The notes: generated from the sequence alone by a model not told the origin. Shown: positions 17,949-28,803, numbered from the stretch's first letter. The stretch: DNA of 45,368 bases from Kiritimatiellia bacterium (GCA_016929905.1 JAFGHX010000297.1:1-45368); one strand, 5' to 3'. A program made the numbers and translations.

Positions 17949-19838
17949 ATGAAGCGGACGAGTGGCGTGCTGCTGTCCTGTTGCCTCGCCGCGGCCATTT
18001 GCGGGCTCAGCGCCTGCGCCGCGGAAAACGGAGACCCCGTCAGACTGTTCGATACGGGCCGGCACCGCGAGGTCCCCTGGCCGGCCGACGCCCTCGTCGA
18101 GCGGGCGGGTTGGACCGAACTGGACGCCCGGTCGTTCCCGCGCGACGCGCTCGCCCACGATCTGTGCCTCGCGAACAGCCGGCTGCTCATCGTCTTCAGG
18201 CGGGGCGGCCCCGGCCCCGAGATCTACTACAGGATCGCGGAGACTCTGCGATTGGCCGCCGTCGTCACACCCGCGGACGAGACCGGCCGCCCTCATGCCG
18301 CACTGGCCCGGCTCCAGGCGCGTGAGAACAACGCCCAACTCGTCGTGCTCACCGCGCAGTTCGGTGGCCCGGCCGGCGCGCAGCCGGCCCTCGAGTTCAC
18401 GTTGCGCGCCGACCGCCCCGACCTCGAAGTCCGGTTCGGCCCCAACGTCTCGGGCTGCCGGCTCCAGCATGCGAGCGAATACGCGGTGATGCCCGATTTC
18501 TTTGGTAATGACCTCGTCTGGGAGGCTCGCACTGGCCGCAGCGCTCCGCTGCACCTGCCGCCCGATAACCTGTTCCTCCTGCACCTGATCGATCACGGCG
18601 ATGCCATCCTCATGTGCGACTGGCGCGAGGAGCCCCAATCCGTGACCACCGCGCCGGGGAGCGACGGCTCGCGGCAACTCTTCATGCACACCCAAATCGA
18701 GAGCAGGGACGCCGGGCGCGTTTGGGTCTCCGTTCTGGCCGCGCCCGGTATCTGGCGAGATGCGCCCTGTTCGGAATTGAGCGTTCTGGAAGACCGGAAG
18801 ATCGACTGGCAGCCGCCCTTCCGCGCCGCATGGCGGCTCGACTTCAGGCGGAACGACGAGGCCGGCAACGGCCTCATCGATTCGTGGTACGGCGTGTTCA
18901 AGGCACAAGACGGCAAGAAGTACGACGCGCCAATCCCGAACAGACAGTACGGGCCCTACTGGCTGGCATGGCCCCATATCCAGAATCACGCGACCCGCAA
19001 CGCCTGGTACAGCGGGCTCGGCGACGTCATTCACCCCTTCTGCATCGACGGGCGGGAGGTCACGCTCAGACTGCCGAAGTTCCGTTCCCGCGACGCCAGG
19101 CACATCACCTACGACGGCATGGCGCTGGTCTATCCCCTGTTGCGTGCCGATCGCACGCCAGCGCAGGCCGTTCTTCCCTTCGATATCCTGCAGCAGACGC
19201 TCGGCGATGATTGCGAGAATGTGCTCGACATAACAGACCTGAAAGACCGGTCGCGCAAGGATGTCTACCCGGCCACCTGCGGCGTCACCGCGAAGGTGAA
19301 GCGTTTCTTCGATGACCACAAGGAAAAGGAAGCCAAACAGGAGATCATGAAGGAATTGGGCAGGATGGACCTGTTTGTGAAGAACATGCGTGCGCGGATC
19401 GAAGAATACACGGGCTGGGCCGCGCGCATGCAGCAATTCTACGAGGCCCGGCTTCGGGCGACCCCGGCCCTCGCCGACGCCCTTCAGGAGCTGGCGCACG
19501 TGACCGCCCGTATCCCGGCCGACTTCGCCGAAGCGCGCGAGCGAATGCAGACGCCCGAAGACGCCGCGACCCTCTCGCAGCAGCTCATCGCGCTCATCGA
19601 TGACGACCAACCCGACAAGATAGACCGCTGCGATCAGCTCGGCCGCCAGATCCGCATCATCGGCGGTACCCAGGATACGCTGCTGGGCAAGTGCAGGCGC
19701 CATACCAAGATGCTGCGCCAGAAAGCCGGCTTGCTATACGCCGCTTCCGACGACCCGCGCCTGCGCGAAATCGCCGCCGCTGTGCGCCAACACACGCGGG
19801 AAATGCTCCGGGTCCGGTTCGGGATGGAGGGGAAGTAG
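17949..19838 (+). CDS. Putative lipoprotein of unknown function
   Basis: A 629-residue protein with a lipoprotein signal (MKRTSGVLLSCCLAAAICGL then LSAC at the lipobox), so probably membrane-anchored. I do not recognise the family. The first 430 residues look beta-rich (LEFTLRADRPDLEVRFGPNV, LFLLHLIDHGDAILMCDW) and end with a short metal- or sugar-site-like stretch (YGPYWLAWPHIQNHATRNAW). The last 190 residues are strongly helical and charged (KVKRFFDDHKEKEAKQEIMK onwards), possibly a helical bundle. GGGAGG at 17938-17943 precedes the ATG. It is the last gene of the secreted run, followed by a strong hairpin at 19843. Confidence 0.7.
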   Translation: MKRTSGVLLSCCLAAAICGLSACAAENGDPVRLFDTGRHREVPWPADALVERAGWTELDARSFPRDALAHDLCLANSRLLIVFRRGGPGPEIYYRIAETLRLAAVVTPADETGRPHAALARLQARENNAQLVVLTAQFGGPAGAQPALEFTLRADRPDLEVRFGPNVSGCRLQHASEYAVMPDFFGNDLVWEARTGRSAPLHLPPDNLFLLHLIDHGDAILMCDWREEPQSVTTAPGSDGSRQLFMHTQIESRDAGRVWVSVLAAPGIWRDAPCSELSVLEDRKIDWQPPFRAAWRLDFRRNDEAGNGLIDSWYGVFKAQDGKKYDAPIPNRQYGPYWLAWPHIQNHATRNAWYSGLGDVIHPFCIDGREVTLRLPKFRSRDARHITYDGMALVYPLLRADRTPAQAVLPFDILQQTLGDDCENVLDITDLKDRSRKDVYPATCGVTAKVKRFFDDHKEKEAKQEIMKELGRMDLFVKNMRARIEEYTGWAARMQQFYEARLRATPALADALQELAHVTARIPADFAEARERMQTPEDAATLSQQLIALIDDDQPDKIDRCDQLGRQIRIIGGTQDTLLGKCRRHTKMLRQKAGLLYAASDDPRLREIAAAVRQHTREMLRVRFGMEGK

Positions 19839-19842
19839 GATG

Positions 19843-19875
19843 CGTTCGGGCGGCCGCGCAGCGGCCGCCCGAACG
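19843..19875. terminator. Perfect 15-bp hairpin after the secreted gene run
   Basis: Arms 19843-19857 and 19861-19875 pair perfectly (CGTTCGGGCGGCCGC) around a GCA loop, starting five bases after the lipoprotein stop codon. No T-run follows, so it may stop transcription as a rho-independent-like stem or simply protect the 3' end. The next words, GAACTTGCTCGA, occur twice (19875-19886 and again near 19905). Confidence 0.6.
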
Positions 19876-20036
19876 AACTTGCTCGAGAACTTAATCGCGA
19901 ACTTGCTCGACACGGCGTGGCTCTGGATGGCGGGGCTTCCGCCTCCCTCGCCATAGCCCACGGGCGAGGGCCCCCCCCTCCGCCGGCGGCACTCCTTCGC
20001 GTTGCGAGGCCCGTTGCGGCGTCGGGGAATGCAGCC

Positions 20037-20185
20037 GGTGGAGGGCGAGCGTCTCGCGAGCCTGCCCTCCGGGCGGCACACGGTGCCGCACGGAGGATGG
20101 CGGGCCGCCGGCCCGGGCAAACGGCGGGTCGCCTTTGCCCTTTCGAACTATGGCGAGACAGGCCGCCGCGCCGGGCACCCCGCTT
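20037..20185 (+). repeat. Long dispersed repeat, copy A
   Basis: About 150 bp beginning GGTGGAGGGCGAGCG and containing TCTCGCGAGCC, GGTGCCGCACGG, CCGGCCCGGGCAAACGGCGG and CTATGGCG in that order. The same words in the same order form copy B at 22713-22876. It occupies much of the 491-base gap 19839-20329, in which I see no gene. Its function is unknown. Confidence 0.65.
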
Positions 20186-20229
20186 CCACCTCCGTCCCCC
20201 CCCTCTTTTCCACCAAACGGTAGCAACTT

Positions 20230-20247
20230 CGTAACAAAACGGTCACA
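20230..20247 (+). promoter_or_regulatory. Pho-box-like direct repeat
   Basis: CGTAACA and GGTCACA (20230-20236 and 20241-20247) are 7-base half-sites matching at five positions and spaced 11 bp start to start, the geometry of PhoB sites. They lie 83 bases before a VTC-domain gene whose family is tied to polyphosphate metabolism. Two half-sites are weak evidence; the match may be chance. Confidence 0.3.
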
Positions 20248-20329
20248 TGCGCCGTCTAGGATCTTCGGCGTTGGCAGAGAGATCTTCGCCAATCCGATAA
20301 GTCATCGCCGAACAGGGAGGAGAAATCAC

Positions 20330-21283
20330 ATGAGCGCATCGCGTATCCAGGCGGGCAGGGACCTGCTGATCGAGCGGCACGAAGCGAAGTATGTCATTCC
20401 GCGCTCGAAAGTCGCGGCCGTACGCGAATTCATTCGCCCCTTCTGCATCCCCGATCCTTACTCGCGCGGTACGCCGCCCGAATACCTGATCACCACGCTG
20501 CAATTGGATTCCTCGAATCTTGCCCTGCACCACGCGAAAGAGAACGACGCGCTCACCCGGTTCAAGCTGCGGGTACGCACCTACGGGACGGACGGCAAGG
20601 CGCCCGTCTTCCTGGAAGTGAAACGAAAGATCAAAGGCGTGATCGTGAAGAGCCGTGTGGCCGTCCCGGCTGAGGCGTGGGGCGAAGACCTTGTCTTCAA
20701 TACGCGCGTGAAGCTGAACTTCAAGTCTGAACGCGAAGTCCACAGCTTCCTTGAGTTCGTGCGGCTTGCGCGCGAGATCGGGGCGCGGCCCGTCGTGTGG
20801 CTGCGCTACACCCGCGAGAGCTACTGGGGCATGGCCGATCACTACGCGAAGGTCACGTTCGATCGCAACCTGCTCTACCAACCCGCGAACTCGTGGGACT
20901 CGTGGGGCAAGGACGGCATGTGGCGGAGCATGGACTCGAGTTTCACGCAGGGTAAGGACTATCCGTTTTCGGGCGTCGTGCTGGAATTGAAGACCGGCCA
21001 CGACGCGCCCAGGTGGATGGTCGACCTGACCCGGGAACTCGAACTGGTCCGAACCGGCAACTGCAAGTACTCGACCGCCGTGTGGGCCGAGGGCCTGTTC
21101 CGAGGCTCCCCGCACCAGCCGCTCTATGCCGCCGATCCGTTCGAGCCCTCGCCGATCCGACGCCCGCTCGGCGCCGCCCGGCCCGTCCCGGAACGCGCCC
21201 GCCAACCCGCCGCGCGCCCTGTCTCGCCCTGGCATGAAGTCATCGGCTGGATCCGCCGCGCCGCCCGCCCCGCCGTGCCGTAG
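20330..21283 (+). CDS. VTC-domain protein (polyphosphate polymerase-like)
   Basis: A 317-residue cytoplasmic protein of the VTC family, whose eukaryotic members make polyphosphate from ATP inside a tunnel lined with basic residues. Family motifs visible are ERHEAKYVI near residue 15, FKLRVRTYG, FLEVKRKIKG and VVLELKTG near the C-terminal part of the domain. About 60 C-terminal residues are proline/arginine-rich. GGGAGGAG at 20314-20321 fixes the ATG at 20330. Bacterial VTC proteins are often next to a DUF4956 membrane protein or CotH-like proteins; none is seen here. A Pho-box-like repeat upstream would fit phosphate control, but this is tentative. Confidence 0.88.
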   Translation: MSASRIQAGRDLLIERHEAKYVIPRSKVAAVREFIRPFCIPDPYSRGTPPEYLITTLQLDSSNLALHHAKENDALTRFKLRVRTYGTDGKAPVFLEVKRKIKGVIVKSRVAVPAEAWGEDLVFNTRVKLNFKSEREVHSFLEFVRLAREIGARPVVWLRYTRESYWGMADHYAKVTFDRNLLYQPANSWDSWGKDGMWRSMDSSFTQGKDYPFSGVVLELKTGHDAPRWMVDLTRELELVRTGNCKYSTAVWAEGLFRGSPHQPLYAADPFEPSPIRRPLGAARPVPERARQPAARPVSPWHEVIGWIRRAARPAVP

Positions 21284-21317
21284 GAGGGGATAGGAGGGAG
21301 GGTGCGTAGCGCGGAGA

Positions 21318-21692
21318 GGACATGCGTGGCCATGGGCCATGCGTGTCCCAGAAGGAGACCTGCCCGCGAAAGGTCTCCTAAGAGGCGCCAAAAAGGCGTT
21401 GGATTGATGCGGGACGCTTGGCTCGCGCACAGATGTTGCGGGAATCGAAAGGATTGCCACGAGGCGGCGTTGTGAGATGACCTGCGGCGCGGTGGGCCTC
21501 GTGCCAATCCTCGATTCCCCAACGCTCGCTTTCAGAGCGGGGAGAGAAACGTGGACGCAGCAACTTTGAGTTGTTTGCGCCGTGTCAGATTCCCTCATCG
21601 CAAACGATGCCGTGGCGCAAACAGTTCAAAGTTGCTGCAGATTAGCCGGCATGACGCTCTGCCTTTCGCGCCGCTTTTCCGCCTCAGGCGGA
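21318..21692. other. Hairpin-rich intergenic region, possible structured RNA
   Basis: The 474-base gap between the convergent VTC and SDR genes contains no convincing gene but five inverted repeats in series: 21318-21348 (14-bp arms, loop ATG), 21353-21379 (AGGAGACC/GGTCTCCT), 21440-21519 (about 25-bp imperfect arms), 21557-21638 (25-bp arms with two mismatches, enclosing a second CATCG/CGATG hairpin) and 21678-21692 (TCCGCC, loop TCA). It could be a bidirectional terminator, a noncoding RNA or a decayed small mobile element. Confidence 0.55.
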
Positions 21693-21757
21693 TCTCCGCT
21701 GCGCTCCGACGCGTTCTTTCGCGGGCAGAAAAGGGCACCCGCAACAGCCGTGCCGCC

Positions 21758-22531
21758 TCAAATCACCCGCTCGTGCCCGCCGTCGATCGGAAACTGCGCG
21801 CCCGTCGTCTGCGCAAACGCCGGCCCGCAAAGCGCCGCAATGAACTCCGCTACCGCCCGGCTTGAGGTCTCGACCCCCAGCAGATTGTCCCGCTTGTATT
21901 GCGCCACAGTCATCCCGTACTTCGCCGCGCGTTCGCGCAGGACCGCCGCGGTGAACGTCGCCGTGTCGCACACGCGGCCCGGGTTCACCACGTTCACTCG
22001 GATCCCGTCCTTCGCCCACTCCAGCGCCGCCATCCGCGCCAGTTGAATTGCCGCCGCCTTAGACGTGCAATAGGCGGCCGATCCCTCCGCAATCACCGTG
22101 GCCCGCTGTGAGCCTAGAATCACGACACGCCCGTACGGGCGCGCTTTCTTGAGCGCCCGGTACGCCTCGCGCAGGAAGACCAGGTTGCCCTCCACGTTGA
22201 TCCGCATGATCCGGCGCCAGTCGTCGAGCGGCATCGCGTCGAGGCGGCGGCTGCCCATGAAGATCCCGGCATTGAGCACCAGCATGTCCAGGCCGCCGAA
22301 TGCCCGTGTGGTCTGCCGCACGGCTTCGCTAATGGCCGCCTCATCTCCCACGTCGCAGACCACACCCTTGAACCGCTTGTCGCGGGAAAGGCGCCTGACG
22401 GCCGAGTTGATGTCCGCACCGACCACCGTCGCGCCGCGCGCCAGGAATGCGCGCACGCAAGCTTTCCCGATCCCGGCCGCTGCACCGGTGATCAGCGCAG
22501 TCTCGCCTTTGAATTCCGTCGGTTTGCTCAT
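21758..22531 (-). CDS. Short-chain dehydrogenase/reductase
   Basis: A 257-residue NAD(P)-dependent oxidoreductase of the SDR family. It has the cofactor motif TGAAAGIG near residue 15, LNAG in place of NNAG, the catalytic serine in ILGSQRA, the YCTSK active-site motif and the C-terminal PIDGGH. The sequence resembles the dehydrogenase half of bifunctional aldolase/dehydrogenase sugar-catabolic proteins, which suggests a sugar or sugar-acid substrate. The start at 22531 (MSKPTEF) is chosen because the upstream frame runs into a period-7 repeat. It lies downstream of an aldolase homologue on the same strand, separated by 345 bp of repeats, so co-transcription is possible. Confidence 0.92.
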   Translation of the reverse strand: MSKPTEFKGETALITGAAAGIGKACVRAFLARGATVVGADINSAVRRLSRDKRFKGVVCDVGDEAAISEAVRQTTRAFGGLDMLVLNAGIFMGSRRLDAMPLDDWRRIMRINVEGNLVFLREAYRALKKARPYGRVVILGSQRATVIAEGSAAYCTSKAAAIQLARMAALEWAKDGIRVNVVNPGRVCDTATFTAAVLRERAAKYGMTVAQYKRDNLLGVETSSRAVAEFIAALCGPAFAQTTGAQFPIDGGHERVI

Positions 22532-22876
22532 CTGTTGTGTTCTCCCGTCGAAGAGGTCGAAGGTCCAAAGGTCGAAAGTCAAAGGTCGGCGGGTTCACAC
22601 GACCACCGTGGCTCGCGAGACCCGCCTTCGCGTCGCCGGGCTCGTTGCTTCGTCGGGCAACGCGCTCGCCCTCCAGTTTGCAGGCCGCCGAATGCCCAGG
22701 GATTACCAGCCGCAATGGAGGGCGAGCGTCTCGCGAGCCGTCCTCCCGTGCGGCACCGTGTGCCGCACGGGAGGGGGCGGGCCTCCGGTCCGGGCAAGCG
22801 GCGGGCCGCCTTCGCCCTTCCGCCCTTCAGGCTGCGGCGCGACACGCCGGGCTATGGCGCGCCAGGGACGCCGCTT
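22532..22876. repeat. Repeat-filled spacer including long repeat copy B
   Basis: This gap is almost wholly repeats. From the left: a period-7 array (22554-22588, AGGTCGA, AGGTCCA, AAGGTCG and so on); an inverted partial copy of the long repeat (GGCTCGCGAGAC at 22610-22621 and CGCTCGCCCTCCAGTTTG at 22663-22680) split by a 41-base insert; then copy B of the long repeat at 22713-22876, which ends at the stop codon of the aldolase gene. The two copies are in opposite orientation and could fold on each other. Confidence 0.65.
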
Positions 22877-23728
22877 CTACTTTCCCCCACACCCCAACAA
22901 CCCAATCAGCTTCTTCGTCTCCTTGTAGAAATACTCGATGGCGCGCTCGATGTGCTCGTGATACACGGTCTCGCCGTCTCCGGCCTCGTCGCTCATGGCT
23001 CTCAAGTCGCGGCTCGCCGCCTTGGCGATCGCCGTATAGTAGCAGAATCGCGTGATGCCGCAATCGATCAGCTTCCTGTACTGCTCGGGCGCCAAGCCCG
23101 ATCCGCCGTGCATGACAAGCGGCACATCCACCCCCGCCCGGATCTGCCGCACACGGTCGAAGTCCAGGTCCGCGTCCCGGTCGTACGCGCCGTACACGTT
23201 TCCGAACGAGATCGCCAGTGAGTCCGGGCCGGCTCGTGCCACGAAATCGGCTGCCAGCTTCGGATCCGTCATGGCAGCCGGCGGGTCCGCGGCGGCGTCT
23301 CCCGCTCTGGCGACACTGCCCAGCTTGCCCTCGACGCACGCGCCCGCCGCATGCGCGAGATCGACCACGCGTCGCGTCCGCGCCACGTTCTGTTCATAGT
23401 CGAGCGTCGAGCCGTCGAACATGATCGAGGACGCCCCGCACGCAAGCGCCCGCTTGGCCGCCTCCTCGCCCTCGCTCCGGTCCAGCAGGGCCACGACAAC
23501 CGGAACCGAGGCGCGTTGCGCCGCGTTCACCAGCATCGGAACGCCCAGCTCGATCGTGACGGCCGGCACCAGCCCGGGATTGAACACGAAGATCAGCGGG
23601 GAGCGCAGCTCCTCCGCCGCGCGGAGCGGGCCGATCGTCATCTCCAGATTCCCGCCGATCACGCTGAACACGCCGTACCCGCCCGCGCGGGCCTTGGCGA
23701 ATATGTCTTTCGTGTTCACCAAAGGCAT
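22877..23728 (-). CDS. Class II ketose-bisphosphate aldolase homologue with altered active site
   Basis: A 283-residue barrel protein of the FbaA/GatY family. Recognisable landmarks are FDGSTLDYEQNV, SFGNVYGAY and VMHGGSG. Compared with the standard motifs, HxDH reads LLDRS (the catalytic Asp kept, the zinc-binding His replaced by Arg), GNVHG reads GNVYG (second zinc ligand lost), and the usual Asn of the phosphate/DHAP motif (MNIDT or VNVAT) is replaced (CYYTA). Only the third zinc His in MHGGSG is retained. It therefore either uses another chemistry or is a non-catalytic relative. It starts three bases after the ileS stop, indicating an operon with ileS. The frame is intact, so it is not a simple pseudogene. 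Confidence 0.85.
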   Translation of the reverse strand: MPLVNTKDIFAKARAGGYGVFSVIGGNLEMTIGPLRAAEELRSPLIFVFNPGLVPAVTIELGVPMLVNAAQRASVPVVVALLDRSEGEEAAKRALACGASSIMFDGSTLDYEQNVARTRRVVDLAHAAGACVEGKLGSVARAGDAAADPPAAMTDPKLAADFVARAGPDSLAISFGNVYGAYDRDADLDFDRVRQIRAGVDVPLVMHGGSGLAPEQYRKLIDCGITRFCYYTAIAKAASRDLRAMSDEAGDGETVYHEHIERAIEYFYKETKKLIGLLGCGGK

Positions 23729-23731
23729 GGT

Positions 23732-26881
<3,150 letters not shown>

Positions 26882-26898
26882 GACGCTCTCCTTGCGCG

Positions 26899-27057
26899 GC
26901 TTGGAAGATTGGAGGGTTGGAGCAGTGGAGGAATGGTATCGTGGAGGGTTGGGAGGTAGAACGGCACGAACGACCGGCGGAATACGGAAGCCCGATCCCT
27001 TTCTCGCTGGCGGAATTGTTGCCCTTCCATTCTTCCATGCTGCCATCCTTCCAGAGC
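26899..27057. repeat. Two opposed period-8 TGGA arrays upstream of ileS
   Basis: At 26899-26954 seven octamers each carry TGGA (or TGGT/TGGG) in register. At 27022-27057 the reverse-strand equivalent (TTCCAT words) runs the other way. They face each other across 67 bp within the 467-base gap 26882-27348, immediately upstream of ileS. They could pair in RNA or bind a protein repeatedly. No protein-coding gene is convincing in the gap apart from the doubtful short frame at 27183-27272. Confidence 0.7.
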
Positions 27058-27160
27058 TTGCAGCCTTCGACTTTTCCCCATAAGCAAAGAGCCACGGGGC
27101 GCTTGCGCTCCCGTGGTCGTTACGGCGACTCCGTGTGTGTTCAGGCCAGGGAGGGGTGCC

Positions 27161-27195
27161 GCCCATGCCCCAGCCGGTCGGCCTAGGGCATGGGC
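27161..27195. repeat. 10-bp hairpin GCCCATGCCC
   Basis: GCCCATGCCC at 27161-27170 pairs perfectly with GGGCATGGGC at 27186-27195, and the 15-base loop contains a smaller GCCGGTCGGC palindrome. It lies in the gap between ileS and the ArsR-type gene, both leftward, so it could terminate the latter. No T-run accompanies it. Confidence 0.5.
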
Positions 27196-27272
27196 CCGGT
27201 AATGTCGATGATGATGCGTATGTAGATGTCCGCGATCAAGGGCATCTGCCCGGGCCTCCAATGGGGCTCCAT
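27183..27272 (-). CDS. Doubtful 29-residue open frame
   Basis: A short frame reading MEPHWRPGQMPLIADIYIRI then IIDITGPMP, ending at a TAG inside the neighbouring hairpin. It is isoleucine-rich and unlike random GC-rich translation, which suggests either a real small protein or the tail of a lost gene. No good Shine-Dalgarno sequence is seen, and a stop lies in frame just upstream. Confidence 0.2.
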   Translation of the reverse strand: MEPHWRPGQMPLIADIYIRIIIDITGPMP

Positions 27273-27348
27273 AGCCTAGGAGACTGCCGAGACCAGGTCA
27301 AGCGTATTTCGCCCATTGGCGCGCGCGCCGCGGGGGAGGCGGGATGGC

Positions 27349-27666
27349 TCAGGCACGCTTCTCGCGCATCGTCCCGACCAAGGCTTCCAGTGTCGAGAGC
27401 ACGGTCAGGACCTTGGCGTCCTTGACCCAGTACTCTTTTGTGATGCCTCGTGTCTCGTACCTGACCAGATCGAGGTTGCGGAGGTGCCGCAGCGTGACGG
27501 AGATCGTGGGCAGGCTGACATGAAGGGCCTGACTCATTTCGCTCGGCGTCATGCGCCTGGTGTCCAGCAACCGGAGTATGAGATAGGCGGTAGGATTGCC
27601 GAGCGCCCTGCAGCAGCGTGACGCCCGGTACATCGTCTCAGGCATGTTTTCCTTCGTAAGCTTCAT
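27349..27666 (-). CDS. ArsR-type winged-helix regulator
   Basis: A 105-residue DNA-binding protein of the ArsR/winged-helix class. It has the recognition helix (TPSEMSQALHVSLPTISVTL), a preceding ALGNPTAYLILRLL helix typical of the family, and a wing ending in YWVKD. Metal-binding cysteines of the classical ArsR motif (CxC in the recognition helix) are absent; two Cys in a RCCRALGN segment are present. The ATG at 27666 is supported by AAAGGAG; an upstream ATG at 27684 is less likely. A 32-bp near-perfect palindrome 31 bases upstream is probably its own operator. Its target beyond itself is not evident; it stands alone. Confidence 0.85.
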   Translation of the reverse strand: MKLTKENMPETMYRASRCCRALGNPTAYLILRLLDTRRMTPSEMSQALHVSLPTISVTLRHLRNLDLVRYETRGITKEYWVKDAKVLTVLSTLEALVGTMREKRA

Positions 27667-27696
27667 GCGGCTCCTTTCATACACTTCTACACTTTA

Positions 27697-27728
27697 ATAA
27701 TTAAACAATTAACTAATTGCTTAATTAT
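27697..27728. promoter_or_regulatory. 32-bp AT-rich palindrome, probable operator
   Basis: Arms ATAATTAAACAATTA (27697-27711) and TAATTGCTTAATTAT (27714-27728) match at 14 of 15 positions around a 2-bp centre. It is an AT island in otherwise GC-rich DNA, immediately upstream of the ArsR-type gene. ArsR-family dimers bind such long imperfect palindromes, and autoregulation is the simplest reading. A TTGATA word at 27725-27730 on the reverse strand may be part of the promoter. Confidence 0.6.
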
Positions 27729-27852
27729 CAAAGTAGTGAAGTGGTGTGTCAAGCGCGGAATAGCCGTTTGCCGGGCCGCACGGCCATTTCCCCTTTGCCT
27801 GCCGCCCTCGACGCTGATACGCTTCCGGATTTCCTGGCAGGAGGCTCTGCGT

Positions 27853-28800
27853 CTACGCGTCGCGTACCGTGCGCCGCTCGACGAGTTCAAACCGGGGCGC
27901 GCGCCGGGCGGGTGCCTTGCCCCGGACCACGCGCAGCACCTGCTCCGCCGTCCACGCGACCGGGTAGGCCAGCGTGGTGATGTCGTCGTACAGATCCACG
28001 AAGGTGGGGCTGTTGTCCACGCCCAGGACCGACACGTCGCGCGGTACGCGCAGGCCGCTGCGGGCCAGGATCCGCATGGCCGACAGCGCGAGCCAGTCGT
28101 TGTGGCAGAACAGCGCGGTGGCGCCCGTCGCCTTGACCGTTTCCAACAGTTTGTGCTCCCGGTTCTCGGCCAGGACGAACGGCTTCAGCCCGCGTTTCTG
28201 CATCTCGGCCCGGTACCCGCGCGCGCGCGCCTTCACCGCGTAGGCGGCGCGCGTGTAGGTGAGGTGCAGAATGGTTCTGTGCCCCCGCGACGCCAGGTAG
28301 GCGACCGCATCGCGGCCGGTCCGCTCCTCGGCTGCCGTCACGAACACCGTCTCCTTGCCTCGGCATGGGCTGAGCAAGGAGACAACTCTGATGCTTTTGC
28401 CCAACGGCCCGGGAATGACGATGTTGTCTTCGGGCGGAATCACCACGGCTGCCGGGCTCCGGCGTGCGGAGAAGTCGCGCAGCATCTCGAGCATCTCTTC
28501 GGCGTCGGACACCGGGCAGAGGAGGAAGCGGTAACCCTCTGTCGCCAGACCGGCTCGGATCGCATTGAGCAGGTCCATGAAGAAGATGCTGTTCAGCGTC
28601 TGGACAAGCGCGACGATCGTCCGGCTCCTGCCGCTGAGCAGTTCCATGGTCGCGGGGTGGGGGCGGTACCCGTAGCGGTTGGCGACCCGCAGGATCTTCT
28701 CTTTCGTCTTCGGATTGATCCCCGCCCTGCCGTGCAGGGCGCGGTCCACCGTCCCCTGCGAGACGCCGCAGATCCGGGCCAGTTCCAGTGATGAGATCAT
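27853..28800 (-). CDS. LacI-family transcriptional regulator
   Basis: A 315-residue regulator with the LacI helix-turn-helix at the extreme N-terminus (SSLELARICGVSQGTVDRAL), the hinge region (KEKILRVANRYGYRPHPAT) and a sugar-binding-type effector domain (IVALVQTLNSIFFMDLLNAI onward, ending FELVERRTVRDA). It lies downstream of the GH116 gene on the same strand with 148 bp of repeats between, and a CGTGTA-AC-TACACG palindrome in front of that gene is a candidate operator. The substrate is unknown but likely linked to the GH116 product. Confidence 0.92.
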   Translation of the reverse strand: MISSLELARICGVSQGTVDRALHGRAGINPKTKEKILRVANRYGYRPHPATMELLSGRSRTIVALVQTLNSIFFMDLLNAIRAGLATEGYRFLLCPVSDAEEMLEMLRDFSARRSPAAVVIPPEDNIVIPGPLGKSIRVVSLLSPCRGKETVFVTAAEERTGRDAVAYLASRGHRTILHLTYTRAAYAVKARARGYRAEMQKRGLKPFVLAENREHKLLETVKATGATALFCHNDWLALSAMRILARSGLRVPRDVSVLGVDNSPTFVDLYDDITTLAYPVAWTAEQVLRVVRGKAPARRAPRFELVERRTVRDA

Positions 28801-28803
28801 GGG

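Noticed and set aside
21557..21638. Integron attC site
   Set aside because: The arms lack the GTTRRRY and RYYYAAC core sites in the right places, and there is no integrase.
21318..21692. Retron or group II intron RNA
   Set aside because: No reverse transcriptase is nearby and the conserved domain V or msr/msd features are not visible.
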